Source of the DNA: Marinilactibacillus sp. Marseille-P9653
GTDB taxonomy: Bacteria > Bacillota > Bacilli > Lactobacillales > Carnobacteriaceae_A
Direction: 5' to 3'
NCBI RefSeq assembly: GCF_916618885.1
Contig: NZ_CAKAKH010000001.1
Coordinates: 1,971,005-2,035,004 of the forward strand
Length of the DNA stretch: 64,000 nucleotides
Below the pieces are notes generated by a model, which had not been told where the DNA came from, ran no database searches, and saw only the letters and a list, made by a program, of their open reading frames with translations. Position 1 is the first letter of the stretch; every line of letters begins with the position of its first letter. The position numbers were made by a program, and so were the translations under genes. Below are positions 8,154-17,046 of the stretch, one piece after another.

Positions 8154-9383
8154 TTAAGAAGAATAAGATCTCATTACCTTTTTAACATCTAGATAGTGCT
8201 CTAATATAGTGAACTTTTTTTTATACTCAATATAATTAAACTCTGGTTTAATTTGGAAGTGAACTTTACTTTCAAAATTTCCAGGTAATATTAGAGCACT
8301 AATTGTTTCAGTAAATTTTTTGTTATATGGTTCTTCTTTAGAATCAGAGTAATTTTCTAAGAACATTTGATATGCAATTTGTTTATAGTTTATACCATCT
8401 AAGTTTTGATAATATTTTGCGTCAAAAATATATTGAGTGTCTTCTTCTTCTAGATAATGATCAGGTTGAATATTATGCTTTGAATTGACATAATTAGGGT
8501 GAAAAGTTCGCTTAGTAAATTTTTTTGTATTATTTTTATTTTTCTCTTCACTCATCACAATTTTTTTTGGGTTTGCAGAAATAAAATGACTGTTTAGATA
8601 AAATTCAATCATTGTTTCCCAAACCCCTCTAAAGGTATAATTTTTTATATGATATTCCCCACCTTCTGATATTTCTTCGAAGAATTGAATCAAGTTATTA
8701 AGAAGTTTTTTATTAGTATCCTTAAATATTTCATTCTTTATTAAATTTAATCTCGATAATACATATTCTTTTTCTTGCAACAAATCTCGTTTCACATAAC
8801 TACCTTCTATCTTGGCAAGGCTGATAAAACCTTCAAAAAAATCCAAAGTATAATTGATTGCAAACACCATGCACTCACTAATAAAAACCTGCTTACTTTC
8901 AAGTTTTTTTATCTTCATTGGAATAAACATCAACCCTTGTTTACTTACTACTTTATTAGATTTTTGAATAGTTTCTTTCCAAGAGACATTACCTTGGTAT
9001 CCATTTTGTGTATACCGTTCTTCTTCTTTATATACACCATATCTTTGGTAATAATCGTAAATATTGTAAAAAGAGTTGAAAGGGTAATTAGTTTTTATAC
9101 TCAACGAACGGTCGATATATTTCTGTTGATTTTCCTGAAAATGTTTTGTTAAAACATTAAATAATAAAGTCATATCATCATTCAAATTACTTTCACACAC
9201 TTTAAAATTTTTTGGAAATGAAACAAATATCTCTTTTTTTTCAAAAATTATTCCAACAAAGTTAATAATTTCTTGTTCATTAATTTTTGTATCTATTACT
9301 TTAGTATCTCTTTTATCAAACACTATTGTTTTTATTGATGGTACAGGTTGTGAATCTATCCCATACCGAATTGTTTTCCCCAT
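8154..9383 (-). CDS. LlaJI/McrC-like restriction nuclease subunit
   Basis: A 409-residue protein whose C-terminal third carries a PD-(D/E)XK nuclease core: QPDHYLEEEDTQYIFDAKYY (Pro307-Asp308, Asp321-Ala-Lys323), followed by a YKQIAYQMFLE helix with the Gln typical of this group. A conserved-looking WETMIEFYL helix (about 255-263) precedes it. This layout matches McrC and the LlaJI restriction endonuclease family, which cut DNA when driven by a McrB-like GTPase. Here the McrB-like gene ends only 9 bases upstream. It is the last gene of the operon. The family call rests on motifs and context; recognition and cleavage sites cannot be read from the sequence. Confidence 0.75.
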   Translation of the reverse strand: MGKTIRYGIDSQPVPSIKTIVFDKRDTKVIDTKINEQEIINFVGIIFEKKEIFVSFPKNFKVCESNLNDDMTLLFNVLTKHFQENQQKYIDRSLSIKTNYPFNSFYNIYDYYQRYGVYKEEERYTQNGYQGNVSWKETIQKSNKVVSKQGLMFIPMKIKKLESKQVFISECMVFAINYTLDFFEGFISLAKIEGSYVKRDLLQEKEYVLSRLNLIKNEIFKDTNKKLLNNLIQFFEEISEGGEYHIKNYTFRGVWETMIEFYLNSHFISANPKKIVMSEEKNKNNTKKFTKRTFHPNYVNSKHNIQPDHYLEEEDTQYIFDAKYYQNLDGINYKQIAYQMFLENYSDSKEEPYNKKFTETISALILPGNFESKVHFQIKPEFNYIEYKKKFTILEHYLDVKKVMRSYSS

Positions 9384-9392
9384 TTTTTAACC

Positions 9393-10340
9393 TCAATTCA
9401 ATATTTCTTCAGGTATATCGCAATGGATATAATATTCTAAAAAAATGTTGCTGAAAATTTGTAATTCCTTATCAAAAGTCGAAAACAACTCAGAAAAATT
9501 TGTTATTTCCTCAGAGAAAAGTTTAATTGCTCGATTATAAGATACAGACTCTACATCATCCCATAAGTATTGTAATAGTTTATTTTGAAATTTATCTTTG
9601 ATTTTTTTTTCATTCATTCTTGTTGAAAACTGAATAAAAAATTGTCCAATTTGCTTATCTTCTCTTAAACCTAACCCGTTATTTTTATCGGTAATAAACT
9701 TGTTTAGTTTTAAATAAAATTCATACCAGTTCGTTTTAATAAGCTTATCCCCATAATATAATGTTATCGGAACGTTATAATCTTGTAACAGCTCACCTTC
9801 TTCATTCCTTACTGGATTTGTACTTACATATTTCCAATCGAATCTTCTCTTGAAGGCTGTATCCATCGCGAAAACATTTTGATCAGATGTATTAACTGTT
9901 CCGATTATATTAAAATTTGCTGGAAAGTATATAACATCGTTACTTATTTGTCTAATATTTTTTGCGACTAATGAGTTACGAATTGGATACCTGCTAACAT
10001 TTTTTTCATTTCTATCGAGTAATTGAAAAATATCTCCAAATATAGCAGCAACATTTCCACGGGACATCTCTTCAATAATTAAATAAACAGGCTTTGAAGT
10101 ATCTTTGAATGCCTGAACTAATGCTTGAGTGAATATTCCTAGTTGAAAATCATAAGTTATTAGATCCTCTTTAACCACAGGTAAAAGCTGACCTATAAAA
10201 TCAGAGTAAGTGTATTCAGGGTGAAATGTAACGCGAAAAACTTGCTCATCTGGTGCAGTTGCAACTCCTTTCAACTGATCGACAGAATAACTTTTCCCTG
10301 TTCCTGGAACTCCATAATAAATCATTTGTAAAAAAGCCAT
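9393..10340 (-). CDS. McrB-like AAA+ NTPase of restriction operon
   Basis: A 315-residue AAA+ motor. Walker A GVPGTGKS is at residues 10-17 and Walker B YLIIEEMSRGN at about 86-96. The McrB-type sensor region reads GTVNTSDQNVFAMD, with AFKRRF as probable arginine finger. McrB normally reads MNTADRS here, so the motif is slightly divergent. McrB has an N-terminal DNA-binding domain, but this protein starts directly at Walker A and has none. DNA recognition must therefore come from another subunit, possibly the gene just upstream (3 bases away). It should assemble into a hexamer that drives the PD-(D/E)XK partner. Confidence 0.82.
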   Translation of the reverse strand: MAFLQMIYYGVPGTGKSYSVDQLKGVATAPDEQVFRVTFHPEYTYSDFIGQLLPVVKEDLITYDFQLGIFTQALVQAFKDTSKPVYLIIEEMSRGNVAAIFGDIFQLLDRNEKNVSRYPIRNSLVAKNIRQISNDVIYFPANFNIIGTVNTSDQNVFAMDTAFKRRFDWKYVSTNPVRNEEGELLQDYNVPITLYYGDKLIKTNWYEFYLKLNKFITDKNNGLGLREDKQIGQFFIQFSTRMNEKKIKDKFQNKLLQYLWDDVESVSYNRAIKLFSEEITNFSELFSTFDKELQIFSNIFLEYYIHCDIPEEILN

Positions 10341-10343
10341 CTT

Positions 10344-11240
10344 CTACTGCTCCTTTTCTATTAGTTTTTCAGCGTACTTAATAAACGGAATGAAATTATT
10401 TCTTCCTCTATTATGTGTTTCAACGAAAGAAGAAATTGCTGTTACATCAATTACATAGCCTAATTCATCAGCCAGTATTAAAGCTGGATACGATTTAATT
10501 ACAAAAAAGCGATCTTTACTACCAAATGTTTCTAAATTGCATGAAAAGCTATTTGTGATAAACTGAATTTTTTTCAAATTAATATCAATATTATAAAAAT
10601 CAGTTTTTATTATATTAGTATCATTCGTAAGAGATCTATCATTTGAAATAAAACGAGAATACTTTTTCAAATCATAGTAATCCAAGTCAACAGTTACTGA
10701 ATTCGAATTATGTAGTTGAATATAATTAATCCCCATCAACTTCATACTTATTACTGTCTCTAGCATCGAATTAGTTATATTATCAAAACTCCCATTTACA
10801 AAATATATAGGTAAATTTGCTAGATCATAACTCGGAGAATCAATATAAAAATCTACTAATTTTGATAATCCAGGAAACAAATGTTGTGACCCAAAAGCGT
10901 TTCTTGAACCAACTTCTGGGTAACTGATAAAAATATAGGCTAAAGAACTCTTAACTCCATCATCATCAATTCTTTCTATAAGACCTGAATATACAGCATT
11001 TCTTCCAATCACAGCTACTGGTGTTTCCACATATTCTATACCAGTTATATTGAGTTTAGGATTATATTCGTTTACTCTTTCAATTACTATATTATTATAT
11101 TGATCCAGGTTGTCAATTCCATTTTCCACCATAACCCTTTTGTGATTATTATCTATCATCTGACCTGTTTTTTTATCGTGTTTCTTATCAATTAGCGTAT
11201 TTTTAACTCGAATGTCGAGATAAATTTTGGTTTCGGACAT
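10344..11240 (-). CDS. Unknown 298-aa protein, putative specificity subunit
   Basis: I do not recognise this protein. It is soluble, mixed alpha/beta, rich in Asn, Ile and Tyr, with no signal peptide and no catalytic motif I can name. It is the first gene of the restriction (R) half-operon, 3 bases upstream of the McrB-like motor, which lacks a DNA-binding domain. By elimination it may recognise the target DNA or bridge the motor to DNA, in the way DUF3578 or EVE-like domains do in McrB. That role is inference. The ATG at 11240 has GAAGAGG upstream. Confidence 0.6.
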   Translation of the reverse strand: MSETKIYLDIRVKNTLIDKKHDKKTGQMIDNNHKRVMVENGIDNLDQYNNIVIERVNEYNPKLNITGIEYVETPVAVIGRNAVYSGLIERIDDDGVKSSLAYIFISYPEVGSRNAFGSQHLFPGLSKLVDFYIDSPSYDLANLPIYFVNGSFDNITNSMLETVISMKLMGINYIQLHNSNSVTVDLDYYDLKKYSRFISNDRSLTNDTNIIKTDFYNIDINLKKIQFITNSFSCNLETFGSKDRFFVIKSYPALILADELGYVIDVTAISSFVETHNRGRNNFIPFIKYAEKLIEKEQ

Positions 11241-11302
11241 GATTGTAACCTCTTCTTTATAGTTTTTATACTTATTTTATCATATGCCATTAATTAGGTG
11301 TA

Positions 11303-11339
11303 AAAAAAATGTATTCTACAAATTAGAATACATTTTTTT
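11303..11339 (-). terminator. Terminator between methyltransferase and restriction genes
   Basis: AAAAAATGTATTCTA, a short loop and TAGAATACATTTTTT form a near-perfect stem with a T-run on both strands. It separates the methyltransferase from the three R genes, so the R genes probably use their own promoter or depend on read-through. Confidence 0.8.
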
Positions 11340-11352
11340 ACAAAAACCAATA

Positions 11353-13209
11353 TTAGTAATTTTTTATTAAAACCTCAGTTCTTGGATAACGTGCTCCACT
11401 TTGACCAATTTCTATACATTCATATCTATGTTGCTCAGTCCATTCTTTAAGAAGGTTATTTATTCTACCTTGATGCTCCATAACATTTGATAACATAAAT
11501 TTAAAACCAAGCTTATCAAGCTTAGATAGAAACATTAGAAGTTCAGCTTCCATCTCAACATCCCAACCCTTTAATCCCCGTTTTCCATCGTTGTACTCTG
11601 CTGTCGTTATTAAGTAAGGGGGATCAAAATAAAAAACAGTATCTCTTTCAAACTTATCGAGCGGAAGATCTTTGTAGCTTCCTTGTTTTAAGGATAATAT
11701 TGGCGATTTAGGTAAAAAATTTAGAATTCTTTTTCTAAGGCCTTCATTGAATCCTGCGTTACCGACAGGAGAGTTGAACCCAAGTTGTCCGTTAAATCTA
11801 ATTAGGTTTTGAAAAGAAAACATGTGAAGAATAAAAAGATTTAAAGGTGTCTTTTCATTGCTATTATACCAATTTCGAAAATTTAAGTATTCTATTTTTT
11901 TGGCATTGCCAAGATTATAATTTTCAATTTTCTTTTCAATCAAATCTAGTAAACTTTTTCTATCAGACGTCAATATCATTTCCATAACTTCAAAAACAAA
12001 TGGATTGTACTCATTATATAAGACACTATTGGTTGCTATCACATTAGCACCTACATTAAATGCACCACCCATAGCATCAACAAAAGTACCAACGTGTTGT
12101 GGAAGTTCCTTATAAATTGCTTCAAGCAAAGTATCTTTGCTCCCAGAATAGTTCAATGGAGATTTTATATTTATCTTGTTCTTTTTAAAGTAGATAATCA
12201 CTTCGTTGAGTTTTTTTCCGTTGCCTTTTTGACTTGAATTTAGATTTTTATATTCTCTATAAGGAACTTCTTCAATAAAAACTTCATGATTAACTGCAAA
12301 TAACTTTGCCAAATCCACAAGTTCATCTAAAGGAACTAAAGATTGATTACTATAGCTAATAAGAATATGCTCAAAATTCAATTGTCTAAACATATCTTCA
12401 AATGCAAATTTTGCCAATTGTTTCCGGCTATATTGTGACATCCTTCTCCCATTTTGTCTACGTCCAGTCTTTCCGGCAATTTCAGGTATATCATATCTTG
12501 CAATTGTTTCTAATATATGATAAGCAGAAGCATATTGTGTAATTGTATAGGGTGTATCAATGTATGCAATATCGCCTGCAATATGTCTAATGAGAAAGTT
12601 TGTATCTTCATTGAATGAAATATTGGTTAGATCTACTGAAAATGAATTTTCCATTTCTAAAGGTGAAAGTACTAATGGTTTGTTAGACCTACTTTCCCAG
12701 AATTTAAAGAATGCCTCATAGGTTCCAGAAGTGTTTGATATCTTTGTAACACTTTCTAGAAGTGAAGCAAGAAGAAAATAGTACTCTGCTTCTGACAACA
12801 GTTTTTCCTGGTATAGCTCTTCTATATCTAACCTCATTCCATCTATTTTAATAGCATTTTCTTCTATAAAAAACTGCCTATCTCCTTTTGGTGAATAATT
12901 TTGATAAATAAAATAATGTTCATCAGGAGTATATTTTCTAGAATTCAACCATTCAAAAGGTGTTATTAAGTATTGATTTATGAAATATTCAAATTTAGGT
13001 AATTCGAAATTTAAAGTTTTTGCTTTACTGAAGACAAAAGAGTAATACATAAAATCATTTGTTATAATTTTATATTTACCTTTCATATGATCACTAACTG
13101 CTGAAGTTCCAGCGAACAAATCCGCAAAGACTTCTCCAGTTATATTATATTTTTTAATTACCTCATCAATAAAAGGTAACAATTTTGTTTTATTTCCAAG
13201 ATATCTCAT
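11353..13209 (-). CDS. FokI-type fused two-domain adenine DNA methyltransferase
   Basis: Two Dam-like (D12 class) N6-adenine methyltransferase domains are fused in 618 residues. Domain 1 has RYLGNKTKLL near the N-terminus, ADLFAGTSAV (29-38, SAM binding) and catalytic DTPY at 218-221. Domain 2 has NYSGSKDTLL (353-362), VDAMGGAFNVG (377-387) and DPPY at 529-532. M.FokI-like fusions methylate the two strands of an asymmetric site with separate domains, so this enzyme probably protects a short non-palindromic sequence. The chosen ATG at 13209 follows GAGAGGG; an upstream in-frame start at 13254 would add 15 residues without similarity. It is the first gene of the restriction locus. Confidence 0.85.
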   Translation of the reverse strand: MRYLGNKTKLLPFIDEVIKKYNITGEVFADLFAGTSAVSDHMKGKYKIITNDFMYYSFVFSKAKTLNFELPKFEYFINQYLITPFEWLNSRKYTPDEHYFIYQNYSPKGDRQFFIEENAIKIDGMRLDIEELYQEKLLSEAEYYFLLASLLESVTKISNTSGTYEAFFKFWESRSNKPLVLSPLEMENSFSVDLTNISFNEDTNFLIRHIAGDIAYIDTPYTITQYASAYHILETIARYDIPEIAGKTGRRQNGRRMSQYSRKQLAKFAFEDMFRQLNFEHILISYSNQSLVPLDELVDLAKLFAVNHEVFIEEVPYREYKNLNSSQKGNGKKLNEVIIYFKKNKINIKSPLNYSGSKDTLLEAIYKELPQHVGTFVDAMGGAFNVGANVIATNSVLYNEYNPFVFEVMEMILTSDRKSLLDLIEKKIENYNLGNAKKIEYLNFRNWYNSNEKTPLNLFILHMFSFQNLIRFNGQLGFNSPVGNAGFNEGLRKRILNFLPKSPILSLKQGSYKDLPLDKFERDTVFYFDPPYLITTAEYNDGKRGLKGWDVEMEAELLMFLSKLDKLGFKFMLSNVMEHQGRINNLLKEWTEQHRYECIEIGQSGARYPRTEVLIKNY

Positions 13210-13841
13210 TCCAATAAATTCCCTCTCAATTATAAATATCATCAAAATTAACATTACTTATATTAGATATTTTTTATGACTTATCTAATAAAATTGGGTT
13301 AATTAAACTAATTTTATACTATATTTATAAAATTATAGTTTTTGTATTATGGCTTCCTTTATTCACTTTAAGATTAATTGATTTTTTTGTTTTAGCCTAA
13401 ACAATCTCCTATTATTCCAAAAGTTTCAAAACGTTAAGTGTTCCTCTTAGAACTTTACAACCTCCCAATTATATCGCAAAAAGTTACAAGTCGAAAGGTA
13501 ATAAAATATATACGATAATTGTTTTTCGTAACTCTATAATTACTAAAATATTTAAAAAATTTCTGTTTAACTATTTGTTTTACGAATTTCTCTATAGGCG
13601 TTCTTAAATTACGATACTCTCCAACTGATAATTTACGAATAATTTTACGAATTAGGGTATTACCAATTATCGAAAATCCTCAATTTAATTTTTGAATACT
13701 TTAAAACCAAGATGTATCTATTTAAACCATAACAAACATACGTTCTTTTCGCAACTTATTATTTTCCTAAGTAATAAATATTAAAACAAGGTTACATTAT
13801 TCAAATTATAAGTTTGAGGGAATGTGATTTTCTAATTTTAT
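13210..13841. other. Long AT-rich intergenic region, no gene found
   Basis: About 630 bases upstream of the methyltransferase hold no credible open frame on either strand. Three loose copies of TTTACGAAT lie at about 13578, 13630 and 13643. Promoters for the restriction locus should be near its left end. Confidence 0.5.
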
Positions 13842-14081
13842 CTAATGATCTACCTTTAATTTAATATACAGAGCGCGAAGAGTACTCCACATAGAACCTA
13901 CGTTATCATTGAAAAATTTATTCATTAAGTCATCTTCCTCATAGAACCTAACATTATCTATGAAATGATCGATATATGTATGATTATCTTTACGATAAAA
14001 AAGTAGTATATCTTTTTCTTCTCCATATTTATTTATTTGATCCTCCAATACCAGAAGCAAAACTTCTCTCTCTTTTTCCAC
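13842..14081 (-). CDS. Hypothetical small acidic protein, 79 aa
   Basis: No known family. The probable start is GTG at 14081, about 12 bases after AGGAG. The protein is charged, with two helical halves. Its middle part (LEDQINKYGEEKDILLFYRK) has the same pattern of a helix, then Tyr/Phe-Gly, then a hydrophobic beta strand as the two small proteins at 57040-57267 and 57881-58063. The three could form one mobile-element-associated family (weak, by eye). It sits between the restriction locus and an IS256 element. Confidence 0.45.
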   Translation of the reverse strand: MEKEREVLLLVLEDQINKYGEEKDILLFYRKDNHTYIDHFIDNVRFYEEDDLMNKFFNDNVGSMWSTLRALYIKLKVDH

Positions 14082-14262
14082 TCTTGGCTCATCTCCTAAC
14101 TTTCTATATTATACTACTGACTAGAAAATTTATTTCTCATTATTTTTTTATAATATCGCAAGTTATTATTTATTCTTATCATAACTTATTTAAAAATTAT
14201 AGTTTATCTTATTGTTTGAAATCTATATGTTCCTATAAATAACACCGAATTAACTTTATAAG

Positions 14263-15551
14263 ATAAAGTCCATATAATTGTGTAAAAAGAAAGGCCATAT
14301 GATCGCCTGTACGGTACAATGTTTTTAACCACTAAAAACATACCTGGAGGCAATCATATGACCCAACATCTACAGATTAACCTAGAACCGAAACAGATAC
14401 AAGCATTAATTGAGAGTAGTGTGAAAGACGATGCTTCAAAGCTGATTTTAACGACCGTCTTTAACCAATTAATGGAGCATCAACGAACGGAATTTATTCA
14501 GGCTGAGGGTTATGAAAGATCCGAGAATCGAACGGGACAGCGAAATGGCTACTACGAAAGAGCATTGACAACACGCGTAGGAACGTTGGAACTTAAGGTT
14601 CCAAGAACAAGAGACGGTGTCTTTTCTCCGACTGTTTTTGAGCGGTATCAACGGAATGAAAAAGCATTGTTAGCTTCTATGCTAGAGATGTATGTACCAG
14701 GTGTCTCCACTCGTAAAGTCTCTCAGATCGTAGAAGAATTGTGTGGAAAATCAGTCTCTAAGTCTTTTGTTTCTTCTCTGACTACTCAATTAGATCCAAT
14801 CGTTAAAGAATGGCAGAATCGAACACTGACAGGAACGAAGTTCCCTTACCTCATGGTAGACGTTCTCTATATTAAAGCACGAGTAGAACAGCGCGTCCTC
14901 TCTCAAAGCTGCCATATCGCTATAGGGATTACAGAAGAAGGCGATCGCCAGATCATTGGCTTTATGCTTCAAAATGAAGAAAGTCATGAAACCTGGTCGA
15001 ATTTTTTCGACTATCTGAAAAACAGAGGACTATCTGGAATCAAGCTCGTGATTTCTGATGCGCATAAAGGACTTGTGTCAGCTATTCAAACTTCCTTCAC
15101 TCATGCTTCATGGCAGAGATGCCAGGTTCACTTTATGCGAAACATTTTAAGTACAGTTCCTAAGAAAGGTTCTAAACCCTTTCGAGAAGCAGTCAAAGCG
15201 ATCTTCAAATTCTCAGATATTCATTTAGCCCGTAAGGCTAAAAATGCGTTGATTGAAGAATACGCTGATCAAGTAAAGTATCAAAAGGCCTGTAGAACAC
15301 TAGATGAAGGTTTCGAAGATGCCTTCCAGTACACTGTTTTAGGCAAAAGCCATAACCGATTGAAGAGCACAAATTTACTCGAACGATTGAATGAGGAAGT
15401 CAGACGGAGATAAAAAGTCATCCGTATTTTCCCCAATACTGCTTCAGCTAATCGCTTAATTGGAGCCGTCCTGATGGACGTGCATGAAAACTGGATCAGT
15501 TCTCTTTTAAGATTTTGCTCTTTTTTGGGTTCGTATAGACTAAAGCAATAG
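14263..15551 (+). mobile_element. IS256-family insertion sequence, defective
   Basis: The left end has an IS256-like terminal region (GATAAAGTCC, then AATTGTGTAAAAAG). The matching right inverted repeat is not found after the transposase, so the right end is probably lost. GGCCATATGATCGCC near the left end can pair with GGCAATCATATGACC over the transposase start codon. Such a hairpin would block translation from read-through transcripts, as is common in insertion sequences. The end coordinate marks the last codon of the extended transposase frame, not a mapped terminus. Confidence 0.75.
14358..15551 (+). pseudogene. IS256-family transposase with in-frame stop
   Basis: A mutator-type DDE transposase. 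The start ATG at 14358 follows CCTGGAGG. The DDE triad is visible in YLMVDVLYIKAR, VISDAHKGLVSA and NLLERLNEE. An in-frame TAA at 15411-15413 ends the protein after RRR at residue 351. The same frame then continues KVIRIFPNTASANRLIGAVL to a stop at 15549, which is the normal family C-terminus. A single base change (Glu codon to TAA) therefore explains the truncation. With the right end missing as well, the element should be immobile. Confidence 0.82.
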
Positions 15552-15598
15552 CATTTTTAATTAAATAATCTCGTCATATTGTTTAATCGTAAACAAAT

Positions 15599-15886
15599 TT
15601 AAAGAATAGTCACAATGATTCCTTCTCTATTTCTAAATATATCAGCAATACTTTTATCTTGTAAAATGATTTCGCTTAAATGTTCTTCAAAATCTTTTTT
15701 ATAAGTCCGACTGACAGCAGTTTGATCGATCCATACCGTTCGCCCTTCTTTACTACTATGATCAATAAAATACGACTGACCTTGATAGCTGAATTCTATT
15801 TCTCTTCCATGTTTGATATAGTCGATCAAGTCCTCTAATGATATAGTAGGATTAGGTAACTCTTTTTCATAATCATTCATAGACAC
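15599..15886 (-). CDS. Probable immunity protein, 95 aa
   Basis: A small acidic cytosolic protein without signal peptide. It starts with GTG at 15886, eight to nine bases after AAGGAG, and begins 17 bases after the stop of the secreted toxin-like gene, so the two are co-transcribed. The segment SLEDLIDYIKHGREIEFSYQ, then GQSYFID, resembles a group of small Firmicutes proteins often found beside polymorphic toxins. The immunity role is inferred from gene order, size and the secreted partner. Confidence 0.55.
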   Translation of the reverse strand: MSMNDYEKELPNPTISLEDLIDYIKHGREIEFSYQGQSYFIDHSSKEGRTVWIDQTAVSRTYKKDFEEHLSEIILQDKSIADIFRNREGIIVTIL

Positions 15887-15903
15887 AATTTTATCTCCTT
15901 TAT

Positions 15904-16698
15904 TTAATGTCCTGACCTATCCTTACCTTTCCAAGTGTGTGTATGCGGAAATTTATGCGGTCCAGAGTGAGAATAGTCGACATCAAAATCAGCATTACCA
16001 TTTTTATCATAATATCTTCTTTGTGTGCGTTTTCCTTTTACTAATTTATCCTTAGAAGAGTATGGCTTCTCCCCGGAGATAGGAACTTTACTTTTTGTTG
16101 TAGTAGAATGGGTTTTGGTCGGTGTCCAATCTTTTTTAGCTTTATTATAAGCTCTTTCAGTGAAAAATATACGTACTTTTTTGTACGCCCAGTGAGTTGC
16201 TTTTATAGTAACGCCCGCTATAACTATAGCTCCCACACCAGTAATGACCACTTGCCCTACCCCGGGAATAGCCCAAGTTCCTGCAAGAAGTGGAGCATAT
16301 TGGATAACGTCACTAGCAGCCATTATGGACATCTGCCCACCGTTACTTGCATACGGTGGTGTATTCGTTACACTTTCGCCAACCTCTACTTCTACAACTG
16401 TTTCAAGTAGTTTTTCAAATTCATCTTCCGTGTAATAAGTACCATTTATGGTTATTCCGTATTCTGATAATACAACATTAGACGGGTTATTTTCAATATC
16501 GCTATCTGTTGTATCTTCTTCGTAAGTAATGTTGATTATTTCGTTTTCTTCAGTAGTATCATTTACCGTTATATCTTCCGTAGTGTTATCCACTGAATCA
16601 GTTTCAGCAGCGTAGACGTATAAGCCTGTAGTTCCTAAAATCTGAAATACCATAAGAATTGTTAGCATTGAGATTAAACCTTTTTTTAAAATCTTCAT
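15904..16698 (-). CDS. Secreted SAR2788-like putative toxin
   Basis: A 264-residue exported protein. Residues 1-30 are a Sec signal peptide (three Lys, a hydrophobic core, then YVYAAE as cleavage region). A Thr/Asp/Glu-rich linker (about 31-75) follows, then a Gly/Ala/Val-rich hydrophobic segment (about 125-165) that could insert in a membrane. The basic C-terminus carries RRYYDKNGNADFDVDYSHSG and HKFPHTHTWKGKDR. That His-rich C-terminal block is what I know from SAR2788-family putative toxins of Staphylococcus and relatives. The small gene downstream would be its immunity protein. The molecular target is unknown. Confidence 0.6.
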   Translation of the reverse strand: MKILKKGLISMLTILMVFQILGTTGLYVYAAETDSVDNTTEDITVNDTTEENEIINITYEEDTTDSDIENNPSNVVLSEYGITINGTYYTEDEFEKLLETVVEVEVGESVTNTPPYASNGGQMSIMAASDVIQYAPLLAGTWAIPGVGQVVITGVGAIVIAGVTIKATHWAYKKVRIFFTERAYNKAKKDWTPTKTHSTTTKSKVPISGEKPYSSKDKLVKGKRTQRRYYDKNGNADFDVDYSHSGPHKFPHTHTWKGKDRSGH

Positions 16699-17046
16699 AA
16701 ATCACCTCTTCATTTTATTATATGACGATATTACAAGGTGATTGTAGCATTATATTACAAAAATATTTCAATATTATTAAAACAAATTCGAAAAATTGAA
16801 CAAAATGTGTCTAAACCCTTTTAACTTGAACTTACTATCTGTACATTCATTGTAACAATATGGTATACTCTATCTTTACGTAAGTAGGTTACTGAATAAA
16901 TTGTATTTATGGAGTAACAGTAAGGTTGAACACAATATTTTTGTTTAATGTTGCGCAAAATAAAAAGCACGATTAAAGATATATTTAGTATATATATCTT
17001 TAATCGTGCTTTTTTAATAGGAACAGTTTCAGTCAAAATAGAGTAT
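16699..17046. other. Intergenic upstream of the toxin gene
   Basis: The region holds the toxin promoter area and the strong ptuAB terminator. A 71-codon frame across the terminator hairpin is not credible as a gene. Confidence 0.55.
16962..17016 (-). terminator. Strong bidirectional terminator after ptuB remnant
   Basis: GCACGATTAAAGATATAT and ATATATCTTTAATCGTGC form an 18-bp stem around a short loop with A and T runs on its flanks. It lies about 30 bases after the ptuB stop. Confidence 0.85.

Noticed and set aside
13578-13655. Three loose TTTACGAAT copies as iterons of an origin
   Set aside because: Spacing is irregular, copies are short and no replication gene is nearby; chance in AT-rich DNA is likely.
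13976-14242. Plus-strand open frame of 88 codons
   Set aside because: It is antisense to the 79-aa gene and then runs through low-complexity AT-rich sequence.
16821-17036. 71-codon minus-strand open frame
   Set aside because: Its start lies in the ptuB terminator hairpin; the composition is that of AT-rich noncoding DNA.
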